16,930 nt of DNA from Oxalobacteraceae bacterium UBA6704 (GCA_002454505.1 DKJA01000068.1:1-16930); one strand, 5' to 3'. Shown: positions 8,086-15,395, counted from the first letter of the stretch. A program made the numbers and translations. The notes: generated by a model not told the origin, from the sequence alone.

Positions 8086-8571
8086 TTATTTTTTGGCGGC
8101 GACCACCTCGATCTCGACCAGCCAGCCGGTCGAATTCAGGCCGGCCACCTGCATCACGGCGCGGGCCGGCAGGTTCGGTTGCGGGCCGCCGAAGAACTGC
8201 GTGTAGCCTTCCATGAAGCCCTTGGTGTCGGCGCGGCCGCCCTTCGACGGATCGCCGACAAGGAAGACCTGCATCTTCACCACGTCGCCCATCGTCAGGT
8301 GCATGCCTTTGAGGATCTCCTCGATCTTCTTCAGCACGTTGACGGTCTGCGTTTTCGTGTCGCCGTAGGCGGCGATCGAATCGGGATTGGCGGCCTTGTC
8401 GACCACCGGCGGCACCTGGCCGCTGATGAAATGGATCGTCGCGTTCGGCGGGATCGTGACGGCCTGCGCGATGGGGAAGTCGGAACCGGGGATCTTGTGG
8501 CGGACGATGTCCTGCGCGCCGGCGGCTGCCGCGGCAGTCATCAGCAGGGTGGCGGCAATGGCTTTCTTCAT
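8086..8571 (-). CDS. RidA-family imine deaminase with signal peptide
   Basis: The product is 161 aa. RidA (YjgF/YER057c/UK114) proteins form trimers that hydrolyse reactive imines and enamines to carbonyl compounds and ammonia. Here residues 1-19 (MKKAIAATLLMTAAAAAGA) form a Sec signal, so the protein should be periplasmic, whereas most RidA are cytosolic. The C-terminus PARAVMQVAGL..WLVEIEVVA aligns with the active-site strand of E. coli RidA: Arg137 matches the key Arg105 and Glu153 matches Glu120. ATG 8571 has GGAGA 8 nt upstream. An upstream in-frame ATG at 8595 overlaps the cytochrome stop as TGATG but would place eight residues before the signal. It follows an imine-forming oxidase and a cytochrome in the same operon, which strongly suggests its substrate. 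Confidence 0.93.
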   Translation of the reverse strand: MKKAIAATLLMTAAAAAGAQDIVRHKIPGSDFPIAQAVTIPPNATIHFISGQVPPVVDKAANPDSIAAYGDTKTQTVNVLKKIEEILKGMHLTMGDVVKMQVFLVGDPSKGGRADTKGFMEGYTQFFGGPQPNLPARAVMQVAGLNSTGWLVEIEVVAAKK

Positions 8572-8594
8572 GCGGTGGGTCTCCATGGTTGACA

Positions 8595-8987
8595 TCAGTG
8601 TTTGTTTGAAAGTTGACCGCCGGTGTAATGCGCGGCCTGCACTTCGTTACGCAGCGCGGCAACCTGCGGTTCGGTCAGCGCACCGCCCTTGTTGCCCCAG
8701 CTCGAGCGCACGTAGGTGAGCACGGCGGCGATGTCGGCGTCGGTCAGGCTTTGCGAGAAATCGGGCATGCCGCCGCGGCCCTTCAGCAGCACGGTGGCCG
8801 GGTCCTGCGCCGGGCCGACGACGAACGTGTTGCCGGCCAGCGCAGGGAAGGCGCCGGGAATGCCCTTCCCGTTCGGCATATGGCAGGCCGCGCAGTTTTT
8901 CTGGAACACCGACTTGCCGTCGACATCGGCCGCATGGGAAGGAACAGCAGCAGCAAGCAGCGCCAGCGCGGTAAGCAGACGTCTCAT
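8595..8987 (-). CDS. Periplasmic class I c-type cytochrome
   Basis: The product is 130 aa. A Sec signal (MRRLLTALALLAAAVPSHA) precedes a single-haem domain: CAACH (32-36) binds the haem, and Met74 in RGGMPDF is the likely distal ligand. The LTDADIAAVLTYVRSSWGN helix is typical of class I cytochromes c. It ends in a short tail of about 25 residues. Its ATG overlaps the amine oxidase stop (ATGA, 8987-8984), so the two are translationally coupled. The natural inference is that it accepts electrons from the neighbouring flavoenzyme and passes them to the respiratory chain, making that enzyme a dehydrogenase rather than an H2O2-forming oxidase. Confidence 0.95.
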   Translation of the reverse strand: MRRLLTALALLAAAVPSHAADVDGKSVFQKNCAACHMPNGKGIPGAFPALAGNTFVVGPAQDPATVLLKGRGGMPDFSQSLTDADIAAVLTYVRSSWGNKGGALTEPQVAALRNEVQAAHYTGGQLSNKH

Positions 8988-10576
8988 GCCATCGCCCTTT
9001 CGTGGATACGCGCCATCTGCTGCCATGCCGATTCGATGGCGCCGGCCTGCCAGCCCGTCAGGTACGACAGGTGTTCGCCCGCCAGCAGCACGCGGCCCTC
9101 GCCTTCCAGCAGCACCGGATAGGCGTCCTGGCGGTTCTTGTCGTTCCATTCGGCCCAGCCGCCCAGGTTGTACTGCACGCGGTGCCACGCGACGGAGAAG
9201 GCGCTCTCGAACGATTCGCGGTAGGCGGGGAAGATCTTCTCGCCCGCGGCGATGGCGAATTCGGCCCGCTCCGCCGGCGTCAGTCCGCTCACTTCGATGG
9301 CGTTCAGCTGGTAGTTGTAGTAACCCAGGACCACGCCCTTTTTCTTCTGCCAGTTCGACGACGGCAGCGAGATCGTGTTGATGCCTTTCAGGTCCGTCAG
9401 CACGTGGCCGCCGTAGATGTGATCGTCCTCTTCCCAGAAGCGGCGCTTCATCTGCAGGCCGATCTTGCCGACCGGCGCGTAGGCGACGGATTTGATGGCT
9501 GTCTTCAGCTTGTCGGAGAAATCCGTGTCGACCATGCGCAGCGTGGACAGCGGCAGCGTGCACAGGCAGTAGTCGGCCGTGACCGTGCCGGCCTTGCCGG
9601 TGGCAGTGTCCTTGTAGGTAACCGTCACGTTGTTCTCGCCGTGGCGGATGGACTGCACCTCGGCGCGGTATTTGATGTGGCGGCCGACGCGTTTCTCGAA
9701 CGCCTTCGGGATCATGTCCATGCCGCCCACCGGCTGGAACATCGTGTTCTGCATCGGGAAGTCCTGCACCGCGCTGTACACCTTGCCCACGCCGGACGCC
9801 AGCAGGTCATGGAAGCCCAGCGGGTCGGACAGCGTGCCCGGACCCGGGTTCATGCCGGCGCCGGGATTGACGGCGAAGCCGCGGCCCGTGCGGCCCTTGT
9901 AACTGAGGTCGCCCGCTTCCAGCTGGCCTTCGTGCTTCAGGTAGTCGAGCAGCGAGCGCTGGTCGTCGGCCGTCAGCTGGCGGTCCAGCGTGTGGTCCTG
10001 CACGGACTTGGCCAGCAGCTCGGCCACGTGGCCGCGCATGTCGGCCTTGATCTGCGCGGGCCGCAGCCGCTGCTTCGACAGCGGGCCGCCGTTCTCCAGG
10101 TAGACGAACGAGTGGTCGTTATCGTTGACCATGACTTCCAGCGGGATCTCGAACTGTCGCGTGTAGTGCAACGTGGACTGGTGGTGCAGCGGAATGCGCC
10201 ACGGCCCGTGGTTGATGTAATGGCCCTTGTCGAACGTGCAGCGCTGCGGATCGCCGCCCAGCTCCGTCAGCTCGAAGCCGTTGCGCGCCGTCTGGCAGCG
10301 GCCGCCGGCGAAGCTGCGCGCCTCCAGCACCTGCACCTTGTAGCCCAGCTTTTCCATTTCGTACGCGGCCGTCAGTCCGGCCAGGCCGGCGCCCAGGATG
10401 ACGACCGACTTGCCCTTGCCGCTGCCGCTCAGTACCGGCGGCCCCGCCATCGTCGAAGCGATGCCCATGCCCCAGGCATTCATCGCGTTGAGCAGCAGTC
10501 CCGTGCCGCCCACCGCTGCGGCGCGGTACAGGAAGTCGCGCCGCGTGACCGATTGCGTAGTGTTGTTGTTCCCCAT
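8984..10576 (-). CDS. Tat-exported flavin amine / L-amino-acid oxidase family protein
   Basis: The product is 530 aa. Residues 11-20 (TRRDFLYRAA) with the hydrophobic stretch after them form a twin-arginine signal, so the protein is folded with FAD and then exported. FAD motifs are VVILGAGLAGLTAAYE (58-73) with E85, EARSFAGGR (85-93) and the C-terminal LLAGEHLSYLTGWQAGAIESA. GPWRIP with Arg127 matches the carboxylate-binding Arg in the GPMRLP motif of snake-venom L-amino-acid oxidase, and KIGLQMKRRFWEEDD matches KIFL..KFWEDD. An amino-acid substrate is therefore more likely than a simple amine. ATG 10576 lies 12 nt after AGGAG; ATG 10588 directly abuts it and is less suitable. It is the first gene of the sigma-54 operon with the cytochrome and RidA genes. 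Confidence 0.93.
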   Translation of the reverse strand: MGNNNTTQSVTRRDFLYRAAAVGGTGLLLNAMNAWGMGIASTMAGPPVLSGSGKGKSVVILGAGLAGLTAAYEMEKLGYKVQVLEARSFAGGRCQTARNGFELTELGGDPQRCTFDKGHYINHGPWRIPLHHQSTLHYTRQFEIPLEVMVNDNDHSFVYLENGGPLSKQRLRPAQIKADMRGHVAELLAKSVQDHTLDRQLTADDQRSLLDYLKHEGQLEAGDLSYKGRTGRGFAVNPGAGMNPGPGTLSDPLGFHDLLASGVGKVYSAVQDFPMQNTMFQPVGGMDMIPKAFEKRVGRHIKYRAEVQSIRHGENNVTVTYKDTATGKAGTVTADYCLCTLPLSTLRMVDTDFSDKLKTAIKSVAYAPVGKIGLQMKRRFWEEDDHIYGGHVLTDLKGINTISLPSSNWQKKKGVVLGYYNYQLNAIEVSGLTPAERAEFAIAAGEKIFPAYRESFESAFSVAWHRVQYNLGGWAEWNDKNRQDAYPVLLEGEGRVLLAGEHLSYLTGWQAGAIESAWQQMARIHERAMA

Positions 10577-10627
10577 CGATGCCCCCATCTCCTGTTTGAA
10601 ATTCGCTTCCCTTGCCGGGTATATCTA

Positions 10628-10643
10628 AGCAATGGGTGTGCCA
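10628..10643 (-). promoter_or_regulatory. Sigma-54 (RpoN) -24/-12 promoter of the amine oxidase operon
   Basis: Read leftward the sequence is TGGCAC-ACCCA-TTGCT. GG and GC are exactly 10 bp apart, which matches the RpoN consensus TGGCAC-N5-TTGCW. It lies 51 bp before ATG 10576, so transcription would start near 10617 with a leader of about 40 nt. A sigma-54 promoter needs an enhancer-binding activator; a candidate site lies upstream at 10757-10790. Confidence 0.85.
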
Positions 10644-10756
10644 TTTCTGCGGCGGTAAGGACTGTTTTTGTGGTGGCGAATTTAGTTCGTTCGTGCCGGC
10701 ACCATTCCTGCTCGCGGCGAAGCAGGCCTTGCTGCCTAAGGGCTGCCGCGAAATCG

Positions 10757-10790
10757 GACTTTGTTTGGATTGGCGGCGGCATGCAAAGTC
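10757..10790. promoter_or_regulatory. Inverted repeat, possible activator-binding site
   Basis: GACTTTG (10757-10763) and CAAAGTC (10784-10790) are perfect 7-bp arms with a 20-bp spacer. The centre lies about 155 bp before the predicted start near 10617, in the usual range for sigma-54 enhancer sites. A 10-bp palindrome GTGCCGGCAC (10693-10702) lies nearer. Neither matches a named activator motif that I can state with confidence. Confidence 0.35.
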
Positions 10791-10834
10791 GTTGCGTGCA
10801 GCGGGCGCGCACCACGGCGATGCGTGAGGCTGCC

Positions 10835-10983
10835 GGGGACTGTCCCCGTGCTTCATGGGGACTGTTCCCTCGGTTGCTGTTGAAGTCAAAAGCAACCCCG
10901 GGGACAGGCCCCTGCGGGGACAGTCCCCAAAATGTTGAAGTCAAAAGCAACCCCGGGGACAGTCCCCTGTGGGGACAGTCCCC
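10835..10983. repeat. Cluster of GGGGACWGTCCCC palindromic repeats
   Basis: Six copies of a 13-bp dyad lie here: GGGGACTGTCCCC (10835-10847), a variant at 10857-10869, GGGGACAGGCCCC (10900-10912) and GGGGACAGTCCCC at 10916-10928, 10955-10967 and 10971-10983. A 29-bp block (10879-10907) is repeated exactly at 10934-10962, a period of 55 bp. GGTTGC/GCAACC arms frame the first copy. The same family makes up the array at the right end of the window. Confidence 0.92.
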
Positions 10984-10990
10984 GACAACC

Positions 10991-11014
10991 AAAAAAAACG
11001 CGCCCGAAGGCGCG
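10991..11014 (-). terminator. Rho-independent terminator of the transposase-like gene
   Basis: Read leftward: stem CGCGCC-TTCG-GGCGCG (11014-10999) with a UUCG tetraloop, followed by eight U (10998-10991). It starts 28 nt past the stop at 11042. It should isolate this gene from the amine oxidase operon. Confidence 0.9.
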
Positions 11015-11041
11015 CGAAAAGATACTACGAGGGTAAATCGT

Positions 11042-12829
11042 TCAGCCGACGAAGCCCGCCACGATGCGGTCGAAGCTGGCATGCTGGCCCGGGGCGGGCC
11101 GGCGCGGCGCGTCGGCGCGGGCGAATGCCGCCGCCTGCTGCGCGTGGCGGTCGAGCCGGTAGCAGGCATGGAAGCGCATCGGCGCGGCGGGGTCGGGCAG
11201 GTACACGCAGTCCGGTTCCGCGGCGTCGTAGGCCACGCGCACGGCCCAGCGGCCGCGCTGGCGGGCCCGCTCGAACCAGCGCTCTTCCACCGCCTTGGTG
11301 CAGCTGTAATGCACGCCATCGAGGCTGATGCCGTCTTCCGTCACCAGCGCTTCGCGCACGGGCAGCAGCGCGCAGCGCACCAGCTCTTCGCCCACCTGCT
11401 TGAAGGCGGCGCCCCGCTCGCGGATGCCCCAGTCCCACAGCTGCAGCGGAGCCGGCCGCGTTTCGCCGTCGCCCGCCTCCTGGCTTTGCAGATTGTGTTC
11501 GACCACGGCGTCGATGACGAGGCGGGTGAACTGGCCGATGTCCAGCGCACCGTCCAGCGGCGCCAGTTCCGGCGACAGCGCCGGCGCATCGAGGCGCAGC
11601 AGGCCGAAGCGGCGCTCCAGTGCGGCGCGGGCCGGCACGTCGCCCGGCACAGCGGCGGCGCAACGCACGCCGAAGTTGTTCAGCAGCGCTTCGCTGACGC
11701 CATTGCCTTCGCTGCGCAGCATGCCCGGCACCAGCACCAGCTCGGGCAGGTGGTGGCAGGGCCAGTCCTGCGACGCCAGCGCGCGGCCATGGCGCTGCGC
11801 ATGGCGGGCTTTGTCCGCCGCGCAGTGGGCCAGCGCCAGCAAGGCCTGCTGCGCCGATGGCGCTTCGAGGCTGACGTGGAAGCCCGTCACCATGCCGGAG
11901 AACGCATCGCGGGCCAGGTAAAGCACGGGACGGCCGGCCAGTTTGCGGCGGTCCGCACGTTCGACCAGCTGCACGTCCGCCCGGACGGCAGCGATGTGGA
12001 AGGCCGCGCCGGGGCGGCCGATCGCTTCGACGGTGGCATGGGGCGGCAGCGGCAGCGGGCGTTCGGCGCTGCGCAGCAGGTTGCCCTGGTCCAGCCAGTA
12101 GCTGAACTGGCCGAAGCTGGGCAGGCCGATGTCGGCTCCCGGCTCCCCTTCGGCGCGGGTAACGAGCCACGTGTCCGGCGCGGCGCGGCGGGCGCAGAAG
12201 AATTCGCGCAGCATCGCCTCGTAGGCACCGCGCCGCGAGAAGCGCTGGGCCGTGTACGAGGCGACGGCCACGCGGAAGATGCGGCGCATCGCATCGTCGA
12301 CGTTGACGCCAGGGGCGGCGCCGTCGCGGCGCGGGCGGCCCCGCTTGATGCCGGCCGTCGACGAGCGCGTCTTGCCGCGGGCGCCGCTGTTGCTGTAGTC
12401 CGGCAGCAGCGCGTTCGGCGTTTGCCCGCGCTGCCAGTAGCGGCGCAGGTAACGGTAGATGGTGGGGTGCGACACGCCGTGCCGCTCCGTGTAGTCGGCG
12501 ATCAGCTGGCCGCGGCGGCGCGGCTCGTAGATGGCCGGCTCGTCGCGCGTCAGCTCTTCGACGATCTGCCAGGCCCGCTCGCGCAGCGCCAGGTGGCCGG
12601 GCTTGATGGCATCCTGGTCGGCGACGACAAGGTAGGGATCTTCCGCCAGGCGCTGGGCGCGGCCCGCCTGCAGGTCGGCTTCCAGCACGTGCATGCGGGC
12701 CGTTTCCACGTCGCAGCCGTTGCCGGCTACGTCGAACAGATAGGCCACCGTACGCGCGGGATCGATCCACAGTACGCGGAGGATGCGGCGCGGTGCCGCA
12801 TAGTCGAGCAAATCGTTTCGCAATAACAT
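11042..12829 (-). CDS. TnsB/Mu-type transposase homologue lacking catalytic aspartates
   Basis: The product is 595 aa, uninterrupted. The N-terminal part (RILRVLWIDP..VAYLFDV), a helix-turn-helix (about 100-135, GVSHPTIYRYLRRYWQRG), NALLPDYSNSGARGK and KRGRPR match Tn7-type TnsB. The integrase-like core keeps ADVQLVE, GRPVLYLARDAFSGMVTGF and DWPCHHLPEL. However, the family IDAT motif reads IAAV (Ala280 for the first Asp) and the ADRGE motif reads VPGML (Pro368 for the second). Glu405 in ALERRF is kept. The spacing 280-368 equals that recalled for TnsB D273-D361. It should therefore be unable to cut DNA but may still bind it. ATG 12829 has GGGGAG 5 nt upstream. No tnsA, tnsC or target-site protein is adjacent. 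An exapted DNA-binding protein is the simplest reading; slow decay is the alternative. Confidence 0.85.
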   Translation of the reverse strand: MLLRNDLLDYAAPRRILRVLWIDPARTVAYLFDVAGNGCDVETARMHVLEADLQAGRAQRLAEDPYLVVADQDAIKPGHLALRERAWQIVEELTRDEPAIYEPRRRGQLIADYTERHGVSHPTIYRYLRRYWQRGQTPNALLPDYSNSGARGKTRSSTAGIKRGRPRRDGAAPGVNVDDAMRRIFRVAVASYTAQRFSRRGAYEAMLREFFCARRAAPDTWLVTRAEGEPGADIGLPSFGQFSYWLDQGNLLRSAERPLPLPPHATVEAIGRPGAAFHIAAVRADVQLVERADRRKLAGRPVLYLARDAFSGMVTGFHVSLEAPSAQQALLALAHCAADKARHAQRHGRALASQDWPCHHLPELVLVPGMLRSEGNGVSEALLNNFGVRCAAAVPGDVPARAALERRFGLLRLDAPALSPELAPLDGALDIGQFTRLVIDAVVEHNLQSQEAGDGETRPAPLQLWDWGIRERGAAFKQVGEELVRCALLPVREALVTEDGISLDGVHYSCTKAVEERWFERARQRGRWAVRVAYDAAEPDCVYLPDPAAPMRFHACYRLDRHAQQAAAFARADAPRRPAPGQHASFDRIVAGFVG

Positions 12830-12856
12830 CTGCGCTCCCCGTGACGAGAAAATGCA

Positions 12857-12874
12857 GATACCTATGCAAGTATC
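12857..12874. promoter_or_regulatory. Dyad upstream of the transposase-like gene
   Basis: GATAC (12857-12861) and GTATC (12870-12874) are inverted arms 8 bp apart. They overlap two near-direct repeats that begin ATGCA (12852-12856 and 12864-12868). The site lies in the 56-bp gap between the helicase terminator and the gene start, so it is where a promoter or operator must be. No clear -35/-10 pair was found. Confidence 0.35.
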
Positions 12875-12885
12875 GGGCCAAGCGT

Positions 12886-12908
12886 AAAAAAGCCCCTTTT
12901 CAGGGGCT
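12886..12908 (-). terminator. Rho-independent terminator of the DEAD-box helicase gene
   Basis: Read leftward: stem AGCCCC (12908-12903), loop TGAAAA, GGGGCT (12896-12891), with the U-run at 12891-12886. It lies 128 nt past the helicase stop. The long 3' untranslated stretch (12909-13036) holds a small hairpin, TTAAGC/GCTTAA (12929-12943), and no gene. Confidence 0.9.
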
Positions 12909-13036
12909 CTTCGGACACTCGTGCTTTATTAAGCCACGCTTAAAGCTTGATCCTGGTGCAACACAGCACCGCGTCCGTGCAAACCGGCTGTTACAAATTT
13001 TCCCAGCTTACAGCCAGCTTACATGGACTATCGGTT

Positions 13037-15253
13037 TCAGCGCGCTTTCGGCTTGCTCGGTTTCGCGGCCGGCTTGCCCGCCGGTTTCTTCGGCGGCGTG
13101 TGCTTGGCCGATTCCGGCGGCATCGCGTCGGCCAGGCTGATCTTCAGCTGCTTGCCGCCGACCCACACCTTGCCCAGGTGCTTGAAGATCTCGTCCGGCA
13201 TCCCGGCCGGCATTTCCAGCACGGTGTGTTCTTCGAAGATCTCGATGCGGCCGATATAGCGCGCTTCCAGGCCGCTTTCGTTGGCGATCGCGCCGACGAT
13301 ATTCGACGGCGTGGCTTCGTGCTGGCTGCCCACTTCGATGCGGTAGGCGCGCATCGGCAGCGTTTCCTTGCCCGGTTTTTCCTTCTTCTTTTTCGGCGGT
13401 GCGTCGTCGCTGTCCACGGCGGCCGCCACGATGGCATCCAGGTTCTTGCGTGGTGCCGGGGCTTTCTTTTCCTCGGCCGGTGCAGCGGCGCGTGCCGGTG
13501 CGACCGTCGGCGTTTCGCCGTCGCGGCTGATGCGCAGCTGGCGGCCCGCCACGCGCACGCCAGACAGCGTCGTCAGCACGTCCGGTGCCAGGTCGGCCGG
13601 CATGTCCAGCACCGTGTAGTCGTCGAAGATCTCGATGCGGCCGATGAACTTCGAATCGACGCCGCCTTCGTTGGCGATGGCGCCGACGATATTGCCCGGC
13701 TTGACGCCGTCCTCGTAGCCCACCTCGATACGGTAGGTGGCCATGCCCGGCTCCGGATCGCGGGCGATGCGTTCCTTGCGCGGTGGACGTTCGCGGTCCG
13801 GACGTTCGGCACGCTCAGGGCGGTCGGAGCGCTCGAAGCGTTCGCGCGGTGCGCGCTCCCGCTCTTCCCGGGGCGCTGGCGCCTTGCCATCCTCATGCCA
13901 GCCCTTTTCGGCCTTTTTATCGAGCAGCAGCGGCGCATTCCCGCGTGCCATCATGGCCAGTGCGGCGGCGATGTCGGCCGCCGGCACGTCGTTGTCGCGT
14001 TCGTACTCTTCGACCAGCTTGCGGAACTGGTCCAGGCCGGGCGACGCCAGCGCTTCGGTGATCTGGTCCTTGAAGCGGGCGATGCGCACGTCGTTCACGG
14101 CCTGCAGCGTCGGCAGCTCCATCTGCTTGATCGGCTGGCGCGTGGCGCGTTCGATGGTTTTCAACAGGTTGCGTTCGCGCGGCGTGATGAACAGGATCGC
14201 GTCGCCGGTGCGGCCGGCACGGCCCGTGCGGCCGATGCGGTGCGTGTAGCTCTCGGCGTCATACGGCACGTCGTAGTTGACCACGTGGCTGATGCGCTCC
14301 ACGTCCAGGCCGCGCGCGGCCACGTCGGTGGCCACGAGGATGTCGATCTTGCCGTCCTTCAGCTGGCTGATGGTGCGTTCGCGGGCCGCCTGCTGCATGT
14401 CGCCATTGATGGCCGCCGCGGAGAAGCCGCGCGCCATCAGGCGTTCGGCCAGTTCCTCGGTGCCCAGCTTGGTGCGGCTGAAGATGATCATGCCGTCGAA
14501 CGGCTCCGCTTCCAGGATGCGGGTCAGCGCATCGAGCTTGTGCATGCCGGAGACGAACCAGTAGCGCTGCGTGATGTTGGCGGACGTGGTGGTCTTGGCG
14601 GCCACCGTCACTTCCTTCGGGTCGTGCAGGTAGGTGGTGGCGATGCGGCGGATGGCCGACGGCATCGTGGCCGAGAACAGCGCCGTCTGGCGCGATTCCG
14701 GCGTCTCCTTCAGGATGCGCTCGACGTCGTCGATGAAGCCCATGCGCAGCATCTCGTCCGCTTCGTCCAGCACCAGCGTCTTCAGTTTCGACAGGTCCAG
14801 CGAACCCTTGTCCAGGTGATCGATGACGCGGCCGGGCGTACCGACGACGACGTGCACGCCGCGGCGCAGTGCCGCCAGCTGCGGGCCGTAGCTCTGGCCG
14901 CCGTAGATCGGCAGCACGTGGAAGTTCGGGATGTGCGCGGCGTAGCGCTGGAAGGCTTCGGCCACCTGGATGGCCAGCTCGCGCGTCGGCGCCAGCACCA
15001 GCGCCTGCGGCGTGGTCTGGCGGATATCGATGCGCGACAGGATCGGCAGCGCGAACGCGGCCGTCTTGCCGGTACCCGTCTGGGCCTGGCCCAGCACGTC
15101 CTGGTTGGCCAGCAGGTGCGGAATCGTCGCGGCCTGGATCGGGGACGGGGCTTCGTAGCCGACCTCCTTCAATACCTTCAGCAGCGGTGCGGACAGGTCG
15201 AGGTCGGAAAACAGGGGGGAATTTGTTGTTGTAGTGGCTACTGCGTCAGTCAT
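13037..15253 (-). CDS. deaD: DEAD-box ATP-dependent RNA helicase (DeaD/CsdA type) with two DbpA-type RNA-binding domains
   Basis: The product is 738 aa. The helicase core has all motifs: Q motif (about 15-40), AQTGTGKT (57-64), PTRELA (89-94), TPGR (139-142), DEAD (163-166), SAT (194-196), IIFSRT (256-261), ATDVAARGLD (308-317) and HRIGRTGRAGR (338-348). A dimerisation-like region (about 370-445) and an Arg/Glu/Pro-rich linker (455-500) follow. Two similar DbpA/CsdA RNA-binding domains come next, at 505-578 (YRIEVGYEDGVKPGNIVGAI) and 634-707 (YRIEVGSQHEATPSNIVGAI), joined by a Lys/Ala-rich linker. The tail is basic (KKPAGKPAAKPSKPKAR). CsdA-type enzymes unwind RNA in ribosome assembly and at low temperature. 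CsdA normally has one such domain. The ATG at 15253 has only a weak ribosome site. The gene is monocistronic. Confidence 0.95.
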   Translation of the reverse strand: MTDAVATTTTNSPLFSDLDLSAPLLKVLKEVGYEAPSPIQAATIPHLLANQDVLGQAQTGTGKTAAFALPILSRIDIRQTTPQALVLAPTRELAIQVAEAFQRYAAHIPNFHVLPIYGGQSYGPQLAALRRGVHVVVGTPGRVIDHLDKGSLDLSKLKTLVLDEADEMLRMGFIDDVERILKETPESRQTALFSATMPSAIRRIATTYLHDPKEVTVAAKTTTSANITQRYWFVSGMHKLDALTRILEAEPFDGMIIFSRTKLGTEELAERLMARGFSAAAINGDMQQAARERTISQLKDGKIDILVATDVAARGLDVERISHVVNYDVPYDAESYTHRIGRTGRAGRTGDAILFITPRERNLLKTIERATRQPIKQMELPTLQAVNDVRIARFKDQITEALASPGLDQFRKLVEEYERDNDVPAADIAAALAMMARGNAPLLLDKKAEKGWHEDGKAPAPREERERAPRERFERSDRPERAERPDRERPPRKERIARDPEPGMATYRIEVGYEDGVKPGNIVGAIANEGGVDSKFIGRIEIFDDYTVLDMPADLAPDVLTTLSGVRVAGRQLRISRDGETPTVAPARAAAPAEEKKAPAPRKNLDAIVAAAVDSDDAPPKKKKEKPGKETLPMRAYRIEVGSQHEATPSNIVGAIANESGLEARYIGRIEIFEEHTVLEMPAGMPDEIFKHLGKVWVGGKQLKISLADAMPPESAKHTPPKKPAGKPAAKPSKPKAR

Positions 15254-15395
15254 GGCGGCACTCGCGAAAAATTATTGTTCGAATCGCCCAATGCGACAGA
15301 AAGACGCTAGTTTACCTTGTCCGGGCCGAGGCCGGGATTTCCCACGTCCGAACCGTCCGGCAGCTCAGCCGTTTTTGCTCTATATTGGCGGTCAT

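Larger units (their letters stand above)
10577..11041. other. Intergenic region between the transposase-like gene and the amine oxidase operon
   Basis: This 465-bp stretch holds no supported gene. From right to left it contains the terminator of the transposase-like gene, a block of palindromic repeats (10835-10983), a possible enhancer site, the sigma-54 promoter and the ribosome site of the oxidase gene. Both flanking genes read leftward. Confidence 0.8.

Noticed and set aside
10612..10827. Small + strand frame with CHFCGG and CFCGG, looking like a tiny zinc-binding protein
   Set aside because: It begins with TTG, has no ribosome site and lies across the sigma-54 promoter and upstream control region. 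The cysteine pattern is probably chance.
9002..12826. A very long open frame on the + strand (about 1274 codons)
   Set aside because: It runs antisense through the amine oxidase gene, an intergenic repeat block and the transposase-like gene. Its sequence is low-complexity Arg/Ala/Gln-rich, as expected of GC-rich shadow frames, and it has no recognisable domain.
11042..12829. Complete Tn7-like transposon
   Set aside because: No tnsA, tnsC, tnsD/tniQ, CRISPR effector or TnsB-site ends were found, and the active-site aspartates are missing.
12947..15310. Long + strand frame opposite the helicase gene
   Set aside because: It is a shadow of the DEAD-box gene, whose motifs on the minus strand are complete. 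It has no ribosome site or domain.
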